Below are positions 37,560-46,902 of a stretch of 64,000 bases of DNA, piece after piece. A model generated the notes under the pieces. The model was given only the letters and a program-made list of their open reading frames with translations. It was not told the origin of the DNA and made no database searches. The translations under genes were made by a program, and so were the position numbers. This DNA is from Tellurirhabdus bombi (lineage in GTDB: Bacteria > Bacteroidota > Bacteroidia > Cytophagales > Spirosomataceae), in assembly GCF_021484805.1 (NCBI RefSeq), contig NZ_CP090557.1, positions 3,794,001 to 3,858,000 of the forward strand, written 5' to 3'. Position 1 is the first letter of the stretch. The number at the start of each line of letters is the position of its first letter.

Positions 37560-38687
37560 ATGGCAGTACCAACAACGGTCGAAACCGTACAGAAAGAAAA
37601 GGGATATCTCGCTCAGCTTGATGGATTACGCTTCATAGCCGTCACTCTCGTCATGATCGATCACTGGCTTGGCGAGCGTGTCCAACTGCCACTGGGTTAC
37701 TTTGGGGTCAATCTTTTTTTTGTACTTAGTGGATTTCTGATTACCAGAATACTTATTATTAGTAAAGCCCAGGATAACCAGCTCGAGCGCACTCATTCGC
37801 GCTCGTTGAAGCAATTTTACATCCGCCGCAGCCTCCGGATTTTTCCGGTTTATTATATTATGTTGCTGGTGCTGGCCCTTATTAATTTTCCATCGATCCG
37901 GGCAACCTTGCCCTGGTTTTTAACCTATACGCAGAATATTTGGGTAGCTATTCACCATACCTGGTTCGGTGCCGTTGATCACCTTTGGTCGTTGGCTGTT
38001 GAGGAGCAGTACTATCTTTTTTTTCCGTTTCTGGTCTTTTTTATTCCCAACCGCTTTCTGCTGCGTTCCCTTTTTTTTCTGATTGGCATTTCTGTGCTGC
38101 TTCGGGTCTATCTGTTCGCAACGGGAGCTGCCTGGATGGTTCAGTTTGTGATGATGCCAACCTGCCTCGATGCCTTCGGCATGGGCAGCGTGCTGGCCTA
38201 TGGAATGATTTTTCACCGCGAGCGCTTTACCAAATGGGTAAGTTCTTCGTGGCTGCTTCTGGCGAGTCTGGCTCTGTACGCGTTTGACTTATACATGATG
38301 AAAAGCCTGGCTCCCAGCCGCAACCTTTTCACGGATGTCTTCGACCGTTTCTTTACCTCGCTTTTCTGCTTCTTTTTAATTGGGAAAGCTGTTATTGGCT
38401 TCAAGGGGGTATTCAAAACTATACTCGAACATTCGGTCAGCACGTATCTTGGGCAGATTAGCTACGGTTTATACCTCTTTCACAATCTGGTCTTTAACGC
38501 CTACCACACGCCGCCAAATGCCATTACGCTACGCATTTGGAATCGCCTGACTGAGTGGACACCGTTTTTAACCGACTCTCCCGCTCGACTGCTTTATTTT
38601 TACGTAGTTACCGTGTCGCTTGCGACCGTTTCCTGGTTTTTGATTGAGAAACCGTTTAATTCTTTAAAGAGTCGTTTTGCCTATTGA
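37560..38687 (+). CDS. acyltransferase family 3 (OafA-like) membrane protein
   Basis: 375 residues with about ten hydrophobic helices. Family motifs are LDGLRFIAVTLVMIDHW (about 19-36; the His is catalytic), GYFGVNLFFVLSGFLIT, FYIRRSLRIFPVYYI, and DHLWSLAVEEQYYLFFP. These enzymes O-acetylate or O-acylate sugars of O-antigen, peptidoglycan or capsules across the membrane. It follows the GT-C paralogues by five bases and may work with the SGNH-type lipoprotein at 42800-43834 on the same glycan. Confidence 0.9.
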   Translation: MAVPTTVETVQKEKGYLAQLDGLRFIAVTLVMIDHWLGERVQLPLGYFGVNLFFVLSGFLITRILIISKAQDNQLERTHSRSLKQFYIRRSLRIFPVYYIMLLVLALINFPSIRATLPWFLTYTQNIWVAIHHTWFGAVDHLWSLAVEEQYYLFFPFLVFFIPNRFLLRSLFFLIGISVLLRVYLFATGAAWMVQFVMMPTCLDAFGMGSVLAYGMIFHRERFTKWVSSSWLLLASLALYAFDLYMMKSLAPSRNLFTDVFDRFFTSLFCFFLIGKAVIGFKGVFKTILEHSVSTYLGQISYGLYLFHNLVFNAYHTPPNAITLRIWNRLTEWTPFLTDSPARLLYFYVVTVSLATVSWFLIEKPFNSLKSRFAY

Positions 38688-39169
38688 CGCCATGAACAGC
38701 ACTGGCCGGAAAGGCTTCTTTAGTTAGCCTTGGTTGCGCTGGTTCTGTATTCCTTGTTTCCTTACATAATAAAGAATTAACTAGCCCTGTTAAAGTAGGT
38801 TCTGAACGGTTTTCCATTCTTTTTTTATATTATTGCCAATGCTCAATCAACAGTTAATTACTGAGTTAGTAAAAACAAGAATTGGATAAATAGAATAATC
38901 TTCTCTTTTTAACGACTATGAAATAGTTTATCACAACCGCAAAATATAAGCTTTAAGTAGCTGTTGATTCTACTAAAGCTTTCGTTGATTCGTTGCATCC
39001 ATTAGTTTGCTTTTACTACTATTCCGTGCCATTGAATAATTGATGAGCCAGTGTAGTAAACAAAAAGTACTATTTCCTTATCTTTGCTTTGTAGGATTCT
39101 ATTTATCTAACGTACCGGCATCCTCAACCAATTATTCCCGCTACGTAGCCACATTATTGCTTCCATACC
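38688..39169. other. 482-base AT-rich gap inside the glycan cluster
   Basis: No credible gene. A TATCTTTG element at 39079-39086 fits the -7 consensus for the following GT2 gene, 83 bases upstream of its ATG, though without a good -33 partner. The gap probably separates two transcription units of the cluster. Confidence 0.55.
39079..39086 (+). promoter_or_regulatory. possible -7 promoter element for GT2 gene
   Basis: TATCTTTG matches TAnnTTTG. It lacks a clear -33 TTG, so the call is weak. Confidence 0.4.
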
Positions 39170-39943
39170 ATGAGTTTAACTTTGTCGATTGTTATGCCAG
39201 CTTACAACGAGGAAGATTGTATTGACCTTGTTGTACGTAATTGGATCGACTTTCTGAACAGCCAATTTCCGGGCCAAAACACCCGTTTGATTGTCATCAA
39301 CGATGGTTCTAAAGACCGGACAGGAGCCATTCTCGATACGTTAACGCCTCTTTATCCAAATAAATTAGTCGTTGTTCACCAACCAAATGGTGGACATGGC
39401 AACGCGGTTGTAAACGGCTATCGCCAGGCTGTCGCCCTGGATTCTGAATATGTCTTTCAAACAGATAGTGATGATCAGTTCATCACCGAGGATTTTGCCA
39501 AGCTCTGGGAAAAGCGTCGTCAATCAAAGTTCATCCTGGGCTATCGGGAAGAACGCTATGATGCGTTAGCCCGTCTGATCATTACCCGGATCTTACGCGC
39601 TAGTCTTTTCCTGATCTACGGCACATATATTAAGGATAGTAATATTCCATTCCGGTTAATCAAAGGCTCTTATCTAAAAGCGTTGCTGGATCAGTTGCCA
39701 ACGCCTACGCCGTTTGCGCCGAATATTTTTCTAGCGGTAATGGCTAAAAAATCAGGACAAAAAACATTTGATCTTCCAATCGTTCATAAAGAGCGGCAGA
39801 CAGGCACGGTGTCCATTCTTAAATGGAAACTGTTAAAAGTCTGTTTCCAAAGCTTCCAGGAGCTGGCTCAGTTCCGCATGGACCTTCCTAAAAAAGTCAA
39901 GGCGATCCAAAAAGCGGAAGCACAGGAACCGGTCCGGGCATAA
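39170..39943 (+). CDS. family 2 glycosyltransferase
   Basis: 257 residues with the GT-A fold: SIVMPAYNEEDCID, LIVINDGSKDRTG, QPNGGHGNAVVNGY and the metal motif QTDSDDQF. Later there are SNIPFRLIKGSYL and KKSGQKTFDLPIVHKER. No C-terminal transmembrane pair is obvious, unlike the GT2 domain at 30780. It probably adds a sugar to a lipid-linked acceptor in the same surface glycan. Monocistronic-looking, with a long leader. Confidence 0.88.
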   Translation: MSLTLSIVMPAYNEEDCIDLVVRNWIDFLNSQFPGQNTRLIVINDGSKDRTGAILDTLTPLYPNKLVVVHQPNGGHGNAVVNGYRQAVALDSEYVFQTDSDDQFITEDFAKLWEKRRQSKFILGYREERYDALARLIITRILRASLFLIYGTYIKDSNIPFRLIKGSYLKALLDQLPTPTPFAPNIFLAVMAKKSGQKTFDLPIVHKERQTGTVSILKWKLLKVCFQSFQELAQFRMDLPKKVKAIQKAEAQEPVRA

Positions 39944-39951
39944 GTTGAATG

Positions 39952-40042
39952 GGAACGCTGGTTCAATGGATTGAATAAGTGTAAACAGCTCTTTCGAAAA
40001 ACAGTCTGTTTAACTTTGCTCAACCCCTTGAATCAGCGTTCC
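39952..40042. repeat. 15-bp inverted repeat enclosing a putative promoter
   Basis: GGAACGCTGGTTCAA (39952-39966) pairs with TTGAATCAGCGTTCC (40028-40042), with one G-U. The 61-base loop contains AAACAG/CTGTTT (39983-39988 with 40006-40011) and the -7 element TAACTTTG at 40011-40018. T-rich sequence follows the right arm (TATTTTTATTTT), so it could also end transcripts of the upstream GT2 gene. Confidence 0.6.
40011..40018 (+). promoter_or_regulatory. -7 element before the 908-residue gene
   Basis: TAACTTTG fits TAnnTTTG, 56 bases upstream of ATG 40074. No clean -33 TTG at 19 bases. Confidence 0.45.
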
Positions 40043-40073
40043 TATTTTTATTTTAGCGTAAAGAATCGGATAG

Positions 40074-42800
40074 ATGACTCAAAAGCGTATTTGGATTGGT
40101 CTTAGTGTATGTTTGTTAGCTATCGCCGGCTATTTTGGCTATCGTTGGTGGACTGCGCCTATCCGATCACCCTGGGAATTGATTCCGTCCGATGCGTTGA
40201 TTGTTCTGGAAAGCACCGCTTTGCAGGATACGGTCTCGAAAGAAAGCCGCCTCAATGAACTTTCCCTCCGCACAACTCCTGTGTTTCAGGAGGCCGTTCA
40301 GGCGGTGGATCAATTCATCTGGCCTGCCCTCGATACCACCGACGCGCTCAAACTCCTGCGTTCGAAACCCATTTGGTATTCCCTGCATCGTACTTCGCGC
40401 GATAAGCTGGAATTTGCGTTCTATTTACCATTGAAGACGGCTGAAGATCGGGCACTGGTTAACCGATTACTTAAACCCAATGCAGACCGATTTCGTACAT
40501 TAAGCCATCCCTACGAAAAGGAGCGGATTCACGAATTTCTGACCGTAGGTAACGAGTCTCTAGGCTCTTTTGTGGTGCTGGATGACTTTTTAGTGGGTAG
40601 TCCCTCCACCATTGTGATTGAAAGTGTGGTTCGCCGCATCCACCAACGGTTTTCGGAAACGCCTTTGCAGCGGGCAGACGTAACGCTCTTGCAGCCAGGC
40701 ACTATTGCAGGCCTGTATGTTCGTAGCTCCGTGCTGGAATCACTCCTGACTTCTCCGCTAAATACAAAAACTGACTGGCAGGCCCGGTACATCCGCACGT
40801 TTTTGCCAACCGAAATTAAGACCCAGTTTCAGCAATCGATTAACCGCACTCACCTGCTGGGTAAATCTGTCGAGGACATTGGAACTCAATCGGCAGTTGC
40901 CTCGCTTTTTTCCGGTCAGATTCCGGGACGCATAGCCTGTGGTAATTTAATCCCTGACCAGACAACATCTGTTTTTCACATCGGCCTAAGCGATGGAGCC
41001 AAGTTTGGCGCCGCCTTAACACCTTTCATTAATGCCGAACAGGAAGGCGTTTTTCGGGAAGGCCGCCGCAAGCTTCGTCCGCTCCTTCAACGGGATGCGA
41101 CTAGTTTTTACCAGTATCTGGGCAACGAAGTAGCCCTACTGAAACTGGATGCCTCTTTCTCAGAGCAGCGTATGATTTTACTGGTTAAATCTCCCAATGT
41201 CGAGAAACTGTATGATCGTTATCAGCTGGCGGCTGTTTTATTGTCTGGTAAAGATCAGTTGGCCAAAACCAAATCATTTCTAAAACACCCAGTTACACTT
41301 ATTGACGCTCCGGATTTGCCAGCGCATTTGTTTGGAGGCTTGTTTCGTGGGTTTTCCCGCAGTTGGGTGACGCAGGAAAAAGATTACTTGATCATTGCCA
41401 ACAGTGAGGAAGTAATGCAGGAATATCTACAGGCATTACGCGATGAAACCGTTTGGTCAGTCAACCGTCGACAACTTGATTTACTAACAAAAACGCTTCG
41501 CCCAGCTAATTTTACGGTCTTTACCCGCTTCGGGCGGGCGGGCGAATCCATTGCGGCCCAGTGGCCAACGGCTTGGCAACAACTTCTTAACCACGATGAT
41601 ACAGCCTTAGACAACATCGAAAACCTGGTATATCAGAGTAGCTACGGGCGGGATCGGATTTATTCAACAATCGTGCTGGGGCGTACTTCCCGCCGAGCCA
41701 GCGAAGCCGTTTTCAACCGCGTTTTTCTACAAAAGAACGTTGATTTCAACGCTCCTTTAGCCAATGCACCCTTGCCCTTGGGGGACTTCGTTGGCGGGTC
41801 GGGTCAGATTTGGGCCATTGATAACAGCCGGCAGTTTGTCCAGATAACTCCTTATAATGACAAACGCGTTATTGGCTCGATTGATGGAGCCATCAAAAGC
41901 CAGTTGATTCCCGTCAATTACCTCGATAACGGTCGCTTGCAATACGCTTTCACCACGGCACAATCCCTGTATTTTGCGGATTCATACAATGGATTTGTGC
42001 GCTTACAATCTGTCAGGCTTCCCAAAGGTGCTAACCCTTCACTACTGAGTTTAGCCCGAGGGCTGTCCGATCGAGCGCAAATTCTACTCCTGGGGCATCA
42101 AGATGGTAGTGTTTTTGCTTTTGATAAGACCCAAAAACGCTTTATTCGTCAATTTTCGGTTACTTCCACGGGAGAAGCCTGTCCACCTTATCAGACCATT
42201 TTCCGCAACCAGAACTTGTCGGTTCTTTCCTTGCAGAAAGAGGGCAAACTGAATAAGTGGCAGCAAAATGGCAACCAGGCCCCGGGTTTTCCGCTGGACT
42301 TGCAATCCGAATTTTCGGGTCCTGCTTTTATGGACGGTTCCACTCCGGCAACAATCACCACCCTTGGCAAACAAGGTGAATTTATCCGAATCAGTGAGGA
42401 AGGCAAGATTCTTGAAAAATCACAATTATACCGGCCCGTTCGGCGAGGGACGTTTCATCTTCTTATTGAAGAAGGTCAGAAGGATTACTTAGTACTCCGA
42501 ACTACCGATACTGAAACGGCCATATTGGACCACAACGGTAAAAGCCTATTCGAAGTCCGTGGTCTGGTTCCGGGCCGGACGACCATTCGTTACCATATTT
42601 TTGGATCGGGACTGAAACTTGTTAGCGTTAAATCCGGCAATTTCACCTCGCTCTATCACCTTAATGGCCGTCCTTTCGGCGATCGTCCCATCCCAGGCCT
42701 TTACCCCGTTAATTTGCAGTATTCCCCTTCCCGGAACAAGCTGTTTATTTACAGCAGTACGGAAAAAGCGGTGCAAGTCTGGTCGATTAAATTGCGTTAA
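40074..42800 (+). CDS. large membrane-anchored protein, probable C-terminal propeller
   Basis: 908 residues. A single N-terminal helix (about 6-22, IGLSVCLLAIAGYFGY) anchors it, with most of the chain exported. The first 560 residues resemble DUF3352-type proteins (PSDALIVLESTALQDT near the start), although I am not certain of the family. The final third (about 570-908) shows short repeated strands (LLLGHQDGSVFAFDKT, GKSLFEVRGL) that suggest a beta-propeller. Function unknown. It overlaps the SGNH-type gene by one base. Confidence 0.6.
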   Translation: MTQKRIWIGLSVCLLAIAGYFGYRWWTAPIRSPWELIPSDALIVLESTALQDTVSKESRLNELSLRTTPVFQEAVQAVDQFIWPALDTTDALKLLRSKPIWYSLHRTSRDKLEFAFYLPLKTAEDRALVNRLLKPNADRFRTLSHPYEKERIHEFLTVGNESLGSFVVLDDFLVGSPSTIVIESVVRRIHQRFSETPLQRADVTLLQPGTIAGLYVRSSVLESLLTSPLNTKTDWQARYIRTFLPTEIKTQFQQSINRTHLLGKSVEDIGTQSAVASLFSGQIPGRIACGNLIPDQTTSVFHIGLSDGAKFGAALTPFINAEQEGVFREGRRKLRPLLQRDATSFYQYLGNEVALLKLDASFSEQRMILLVKSPNVEKLYDRYQLAAVLLSGKDQLAKTKSFLKHPVTLIDAPDLPAHLFGGLFRGFSRSWVTQEKDYLIIANSEEVMQEYLQALRDETVWSVNRRQLDLLTKTLRPANFTVFTRFGRAGESIAAQWPTAWQQLLNHDDTALDNIENLVYQSSYGRDRIYSTIVLGRTSRRASEAVFNRVFLQKNVDFNAPLANAPLPLGDFVGGSGQIWAIDNSRQFVQITPYNDKRVIGSIDGAIKSQLIPVNYLDNGRLQYAFTTAQSLYFADSYNGFVRLQSVRLPKGANPSLLSLARGLSDRAQILLLGHQDGSVFAFDKTQKRFIRQFSVTSTGEACPPYQTIFRNQNLSVLSLQKEGKLNKWQQNGNQAPGFPLDLQSEFSGPAFMDGSTPATITTLGKQGEFIRISEEGKILEKSQLYRPVRRGTFHLLIEEGQKDYLVLRTTDTETAILDHNGKSLFEVRGLVPGRTTIRYHIFGSGLKLVSVKSGNFTSLYHLNGRPFGDRPIPGLYPVNLQYSPSRNKLFIYSSTEKAVQVWSIKLR

Positions 42801-43834
42801 TGATGAAGTCTTTGCGTTATATAGTTCTCTTTTTTGCCATTCTTATTTACCTGGGAGGATGCTCTTCCGACGTGCTCCGCTCCTACTACAATGCGGGTTT
42901 GATTGCTGATGATTACCGCTACGGTGACCTGTATCGGCTCTCCAATTTATCCCAGTTTAAGGCCCGACAATCTGCTTGCCCGCCCGGCGTTCCGGCCTCT
43001 TCGCCCCGCCAGCCTTACCATTTGTATCTACTTGGCGATAGCTTTACGGAACCAGGGCGCATTAGCGCAGCGGACTTCACAGCCAGCCACTACCAGTATA
43101 TCCACTGGGACAAGCCACAAAATATTCAGCTGGATACTACCAAAACCAACATTCTGATTCTCGAAACGGTGGAACGCCATTTTCGGGAGCATTTCGGTCG
43201 TGGCGTTGATGAACTGCGCGTAATGGCCGATACAACCCGACAAACCAATGTTAAGGCAGCTTCTGTAAGCTGGACGCAACGGATTCAGGATTTAGAAACC
43301 GTTTTCGCGACCAGGGAGTCCGTCAATGAACGGCTGGAAAATCTTTTGTTTAGCTCAGACTTCTTTTTGTGGTTTAAAGAAATTAAAGCCCAGCTAAATT
43401 ACCAGTGGTTCGAGCGAGTTAACCCGAAAGTGACAATAACCCCCGGCGGGCAACATCTACTCTACGGAATCGATACGGACACCTCTACAATTAGTTCTTC
43501 GTTTACGCCACTGGAGCAGACCGAATTAAATCAGTTAGTGGATAGCGTTAATCACGTAGCGGCTCGTTACCGGAAACTTGGCTTCGATCAAGTTTACCTT
43601 AGCATTATTCCCAATAAAACGAGCATCTTAGCCTACTACCTTGGCGAATACAACCGCCTGATCGATCGGGTGCAGCGCCATCCTCACCTCGAGGTGCCGA
43701 TCATCGATGTGTATACTCCTTTCAGAGCCAGCTCTTCGTCCGTCTATGAATTGAGCGATTCGCATTGGAACTGCCAGGGACGGTCAATCTGGTTGCGGGA
43801 AGTCGGTAAAAAGCTAAATTCATCTCCACTTTAG
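42800..43834 (+). CDS. SGNH/AlgX-like lipoprotein
   Basis: 344 residues with lipobox LGGC (Cys21). It contains LYLLGDSFTEPG (GDS motif, Ser81) and a late SDSHWNCQG, which provides Asp and His in the pattern of AlgX/AlgJ and other SGNH acetyltransferases or esterases. These modify exopolysaccharides by O-acetylation in the periplasm. Its overlap with the gene before it and its place at the end of the glycan cluster support a polysaccharide-modifying role together with the OafA-like protein. The fold call rests on two motifs only. Confidence 0.7.
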   Translation: MMKSLRYIVLFFAILIYLGGCSSDVLRSYYNAGLIADDYRYGDLYRLSNLSQFKARQSACPPGVPASSPRQPYHLYLLGDSFTEPGRISAADFTASHYQYIHWDKPQNIQLDTTKTNILILETVERHFREHFGRGVDELRVMADTTRQTNVKAASVSWTQRIQDLETVFATRESVNERLENLLFSSDFFLWFKEIKAQLNYQWFERVNPKVTITPGGQHLLYGIDTDTSTISSSFTPLEQTELNQLVDSVNHVAARYRKLGFDQVYLSIIPNKTSILAYYLGEYNRLIDRVQRHPHLEVPIIDVYTPFRASSSSVYELSDSHWNCQGRSIWLREVGKKLNSSPL

Positions 43835-43891
43835 GAAGCGAAAAATTGCACAAAAGGTAGACTTACTCTGTTATTTCCGTTGTCGAAATTA

Positions 43892-43899
43892 TATCTTTG
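43892..43899 (+). promoter_or_regulatory. -7 element before the small membrane protein gene
   Basis: TATCTTTG fits TAnnTTTG, 20 bases before ATG 43919. Predicted transcript leader is about 14 bases. No clear -33 element. Confidence 0.5.
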
Positions 43900-43918
43900 T
43901 ATACATTCACCGTAACTC

Positions 43919-44245
43919 ATGATTCGACAACTAATTACCAGCCTCGCCCGTCGCGCGCAGATTCGCACCGACCGTTTTGGTTTGAAGGAGTGGGTCTTAT
44001 TGGTCCATTTTCTGATTCTTCCCTTTGTGTGGGTACAATGCATTGACGGTTTTGAATTCGCCTGGCATCTGCTCCAGGTCCTGACTACCTTTGCTACGGC
44101 TGATTTAGCCGAGCACGTCATTGCAGCTCTACAGAACCAGGGAGACACTGATAAAATTAAGCCCCGAATTATTGAGTGGGGACTACTCATTACTGTTGTC
44201 GCCGCTTTCATTCTCCTGGCTGAAAGCGCCTTTTATGGCTTGTAA
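43919..44245 (+). CDS. small membrane protein of unknown function
   Basis: 108 residues with hydrophobic segments at about 26-42 (WVLLVHFLILPFVWVQ) and 86-106 (GLLITVVAAFILLAESAFY). The N-terminus is basic (RRAQIRTDRF). No motif recognised. It is followed by an 11-bp hairpin. Confidence 0.55.
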   Translation: MIRQLITSLARRAQIRTDRFGLKEWVLLVHFLILPFVWVQCIDGFEFAWHLLQVLTTFATADLAEHVIAALQNQGDTDKIKPRIIEWGLLITVVAAFILLAESAFYGL

Positions 44246-44286
44246 GCCCTGAGGTAGGCGGCCTAAACTTCGTTCAAAGTACTGTA

Positions 44287-44325
44287 TTTTCAGGCTCCGA
44301 TTGTTGAAGTATCAGAGCCTGAAAA
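44287..44325. terminator. two-way hairpin after the small membrane protein
   Basis: TTTTCAGGCTC (44287-44297) pairs perfectly with GAGCCTGAAAA (44315-44325), 17-base loop. The A/T ends of the stem allow termination in either direction. Confidence 0.65.
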
Positions 44326-44553
44326 ACTATGTCATAATAACTCGTAAAGACCAGGCCTTTTATTCATCTACAGTTTGAGATAGCTTACAAAACCCTTTTG
44401 TCAGGCCTTGGCTCTACTATCAAGTCGTCCTTTTTATAGGCCTCAAATTCCTGCCTTTCCAATTCTCTTGTAGACTTCCCCCTAGTCATCTTCCTCATTT
44501 TTAGCTAATTATCAAAAGTTTTGCAAAACTGTGGTATTGCTCAAATGAAATTG

Positions 44554-44561
44554 TACCTTTG
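44554..44561 (+). promoter_or_regulatory. -7 promoter element of the TonB receptor/HmuY operon
   Basis: TACCTTTG, an exact TAnnTTTG match, 41 bases before ATG 44602. The -33 TTG candidate (44537-44539) is closer than usual. Confidence 0.55.
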
Positions 44562-44601
44562 CTGAAATTTATATTCAGTCTTAATAAGAATAAATAGTTT
44601 A

Positions 44602-46872
44602 ATGAAATACCTCTTCATCTATTTATCTTGTCTGCTGCTATTCCCGACGCTTGTTTCTGCCCAGGACAATAAAGGAACTATTAGCGGAATTGTTCTTGGC
44701 CAAGATGGGAAACCAGCGGCTTCAGCTACCGTACTCCTTAAAGACACTAAATTCGCGACCCTCTCCCAAGCAGACGGAAGCTATACACTAGAAGCCGCAG
44801 CCGGAAGCTACACACTCTTATTGCAATCGGTTGGGATGGAAACCCAAACGCGGCGCATTTTGATCAAGGCGGGCGAATCAACTCAAGTTCCGACTACCCT
44901 CTTAAAAGAAAGTACGCAGCAATTAAAAGATGTTGTTGTAACAGGCCAATACGAACCGCAATCGCTTCGTCAGTCGGTTTATCAAATTCGCACCATCGAC
45001 CGGGAACGGATTCAGCTCCGGGCAGCTACCAACCTGGCGGGTGTCCTGAACAACGAACTGGGTATTCGTTTTACCAACGACCTGACGCTTGGCACTTCTG
45101 ATATCCAGCTCATGGGCATGTCCGGGCGAAATGTGAAAATTCTGTTGGATGGCGTTCCTCTGATCGACCGGGGCGATACCCGCGAAAGTCTAAATCAAAT
45201 TGACATTAATACCATTGAGCGCGTTGAAATTGTTGAAGGCCCGATGGCGGTTTCCTATGGCTCGGATGCGCTGGCGGGCGTTATCAATATCATCACCCGT
45301 AAGCCAGGGAATGAACAAATTTCGGTTAGCGCCCGAGTTCAGGAAGAAACAGCCGGTAAAGAATACAGCCCCTTTTCGAAGGCGGGTGTGCACAATCAAA
45401 ATCTAGGCTTGAGCTTTCAAAAATCGGGCTGGAATGGCTTGTTTAGTGGGACTCGTAACGATTTCGGGGGCTGGCAAGGGCAATCTGTGGGCCGCGTTAA
45501 GGACTGGAAACCTAAAGAACAGTTACTGGGAGCTGCCAAGATTGGTTACCGTACCGAAACGTTCAATGTCTGGTACCGTCTGGACGCGCTAAACGAGACG
45601 ATTAATAGTGAAGGTCCCGTAAACAGCAATACCAACCAGGCACGGGATCAAAACTTTATCACGAACCGTTTTACACACCAGCTTCAGGGAGACTGGCGTG
45701 TCAACGATCGCCTGCAATGGAACGGCATTGTCTCGTTTACCGATTATGACCGCCGCACCCAAACGACCAACATCGATCTGAATACGGGCCGCCGTACACT
45801 TTCATTAGGAACGGGCGAACAGGATTTATCGGAATTTCAGAGTAAGGTTTTCCGGACGACCGCACAATACAAAATCTCGTCGGCGATCTCCCTGCAACCA
45901 GGTATCGACATCAACATGGAAAATGCTTCGGGAGCCCGCATTTTGGGTTCACCAGCCATCAATGACTACGCCTTTTTCGTATCATCAGAGATCAAACCAA
46001 CCGCAGCCATTACGTTGCGGCCCGGTTTGCGGTTTATCAAAAATTCGGTTTACGATGCACCGCCTGTTATTCCGTCGTTAAACGCGAAAATTACACTAAG
46101 CAAAAAAGTTGATTTCCGAATGGCTTACGCCCGAGGCTTTCGCTCGCCTGCCCTGCGGGAATTGTATTTTAACTTTTTTGATGCCAGCCACTCCATTATT
46201 GGCAATTCCAACCTGAAAGCCGAATACTCCAACAGCATCAACGGGTCCTTAACCTGGCAGGTGATCGCCACCAGTTCGCTGCGACTTTCTACGACGCTGA
46301 ATTCGTTTTATAACGATTTTCACAACCTGATTAACTACGGCTTCGATCCGACGAACCCAACCGTTACCACCACCATCAATGTAGACCGTTTTAAAACCAC
46401 GGGTGGTACACTGAACAATACCCTCTACCACAAAAACTTTTCGGCCACTCTGGGGTTCAGTTACATCGGGCGCTACAACAGCTTTATTGAAGATGACAGC
46501 AGCTTACCGGAATTTGTCTGGTCGCCGGAACTGAACTCCAACCTGACGTACAATATCTCGAAAATCGGAACCAAAGTAAGCCTCTTTTATAAGTATACCG
46601 GCAAAAGACCTTCCTACGAAACCTCGGCCAACGCCGAAGGAAGCCCGACTACCCGGCTAGCTGAAACAGCCGCTTATCATTGGGCAGACTTCACGGTCAG
46701 CAAGGTTTTCATGAAGTATATAACGCTTACTGGTGGGGCTAAGAATCTCTTTAATGTTACCCGCCTTAACAATACCGCTTCCGATTCGGGAGCCCATACG
46801 ACCGGAGGAGCCGTGCCGCTTAGCTACGGACGCTCTTACTTTCTAGGCCTGAATTTCCAATGGTCGAAGTGA
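44602..46872 (+). CDS. TonB-dependent receptor, probable heme receptor
   Basis: 756 residues. Signal peptide (MKYLFIYLSCLLLFPTLVSAQ), a carboxypeptidase-regulatory-like domain (GTISGIVLGQDGKPAASATV, about 25-105), a plug domain (RQSVYQIRTIDRERIQL...GVPLIDRGD, MAVSYGSDALAGVINIITRK, about 110-235) and a 22-strand-type barrel ending FLGLNFQWSK. Heme or hemoprotein is the likely ligand, because HmuY follows after 31 bases and the hmuTUV-hemS operon converges from the other side. No histidine pair is assigned here as heme ligand. Confidence 0.88.
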   Translation: MKYLFIYLSCLLLFPTLVSAQDNKGTISGIVLGQDGKPAASATVLLKDTKFATLSQADGSYTLEAAAGSYTLLLQSVGMETQTRRILIKAGESTQVPTTLLKESTQQLKDVVVTGQYEPQSLRQSVYQIRTIDRERIQLRAATNLAGVLNNELGIRFTNDLTLGTSDIQLMGMSGRNVKILLDGVPLIDRGDTRESLNQIDINTIERVEIVEGPMAVSYGSDALAGVINIITRKPGNEQISVSARVQEETAGKEYSPFSKAGVHNQNLGLSFQKSGWNGLFSGTRNDFGGWQGQSVGRVKDWKPKEQLLGAAKIGYRTETFNVWYRLDALNETINSEGPVNSNTNQARDQNFITNRFTHQLQGDWRVNDRLQWNGIVSFTDYDRRTQTTNIDLNTGRRTLSLGTGEQDLSEFQSKVFRTTAQYKISSAISLQPGIDINMENASGARILGSPAINDYAFFVSSEIKPTAAITLRPGLRFIKNSVYDAPPVIPSLNAKITLSKKVDFRMAYARGFRSPALRELYFNFFDASHSIIGNSNLKAEYSNSINGSLTWQVIATSSLRLSTTLNSFYNDFHNLINYGFDPTNPTVTTTINVDRFKTTGGTLNNTLYHKNFSATLGFSYIGRYNSFIEDDSSLPEFVWSPELNSNLTYNISKIGTKVSLFYKYTGKRPSYETSANAEGSPTTRLAETAAYHWADFTVSKVFMKYITLTGGAKNLFNVTRLNNTASDSGAHTTGGAVPLSYGRSYFLGLNFQWSK

Positions 46873-46902
46873 TTTTTAATACGTAAAAACCAAAAAACAA
46901 GA

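Larger units (their letters stand above)
44246..44601. other. 356-base gap with hairpin and TonB receptor promoter
   Basis: No gene. It contains the hairpin at 44287-44325 and the TACCTTTG element at 44554-44561. Near the probable transcription start there is an imperfect inverted repeat, ATTTATATTC (44567-44576) and GAATAAAT (44588-44595), which could be an operator; this is speculative. Confidence 0.55.

Noticed and set aside
39040-39225. 61-residue frame before the GT2 gene
   Set aside because: It overlaps the GT2 start in another frame and lies across a probable promoter; its composition is not protein-like.
43831-44211. 126-residue minus-strand frame over the small membrane gene
   Set aside because: Antisense to a frame with two clear membrane helices and its own -7 element.
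44567-44595. Imperfect inverted repeat as a Fur box before the TonB receptor
   Set aside because: The half-sites ATTTATATTC and GAATAAAT do not match the Fur consensus well, so only a weak operator note is kept.
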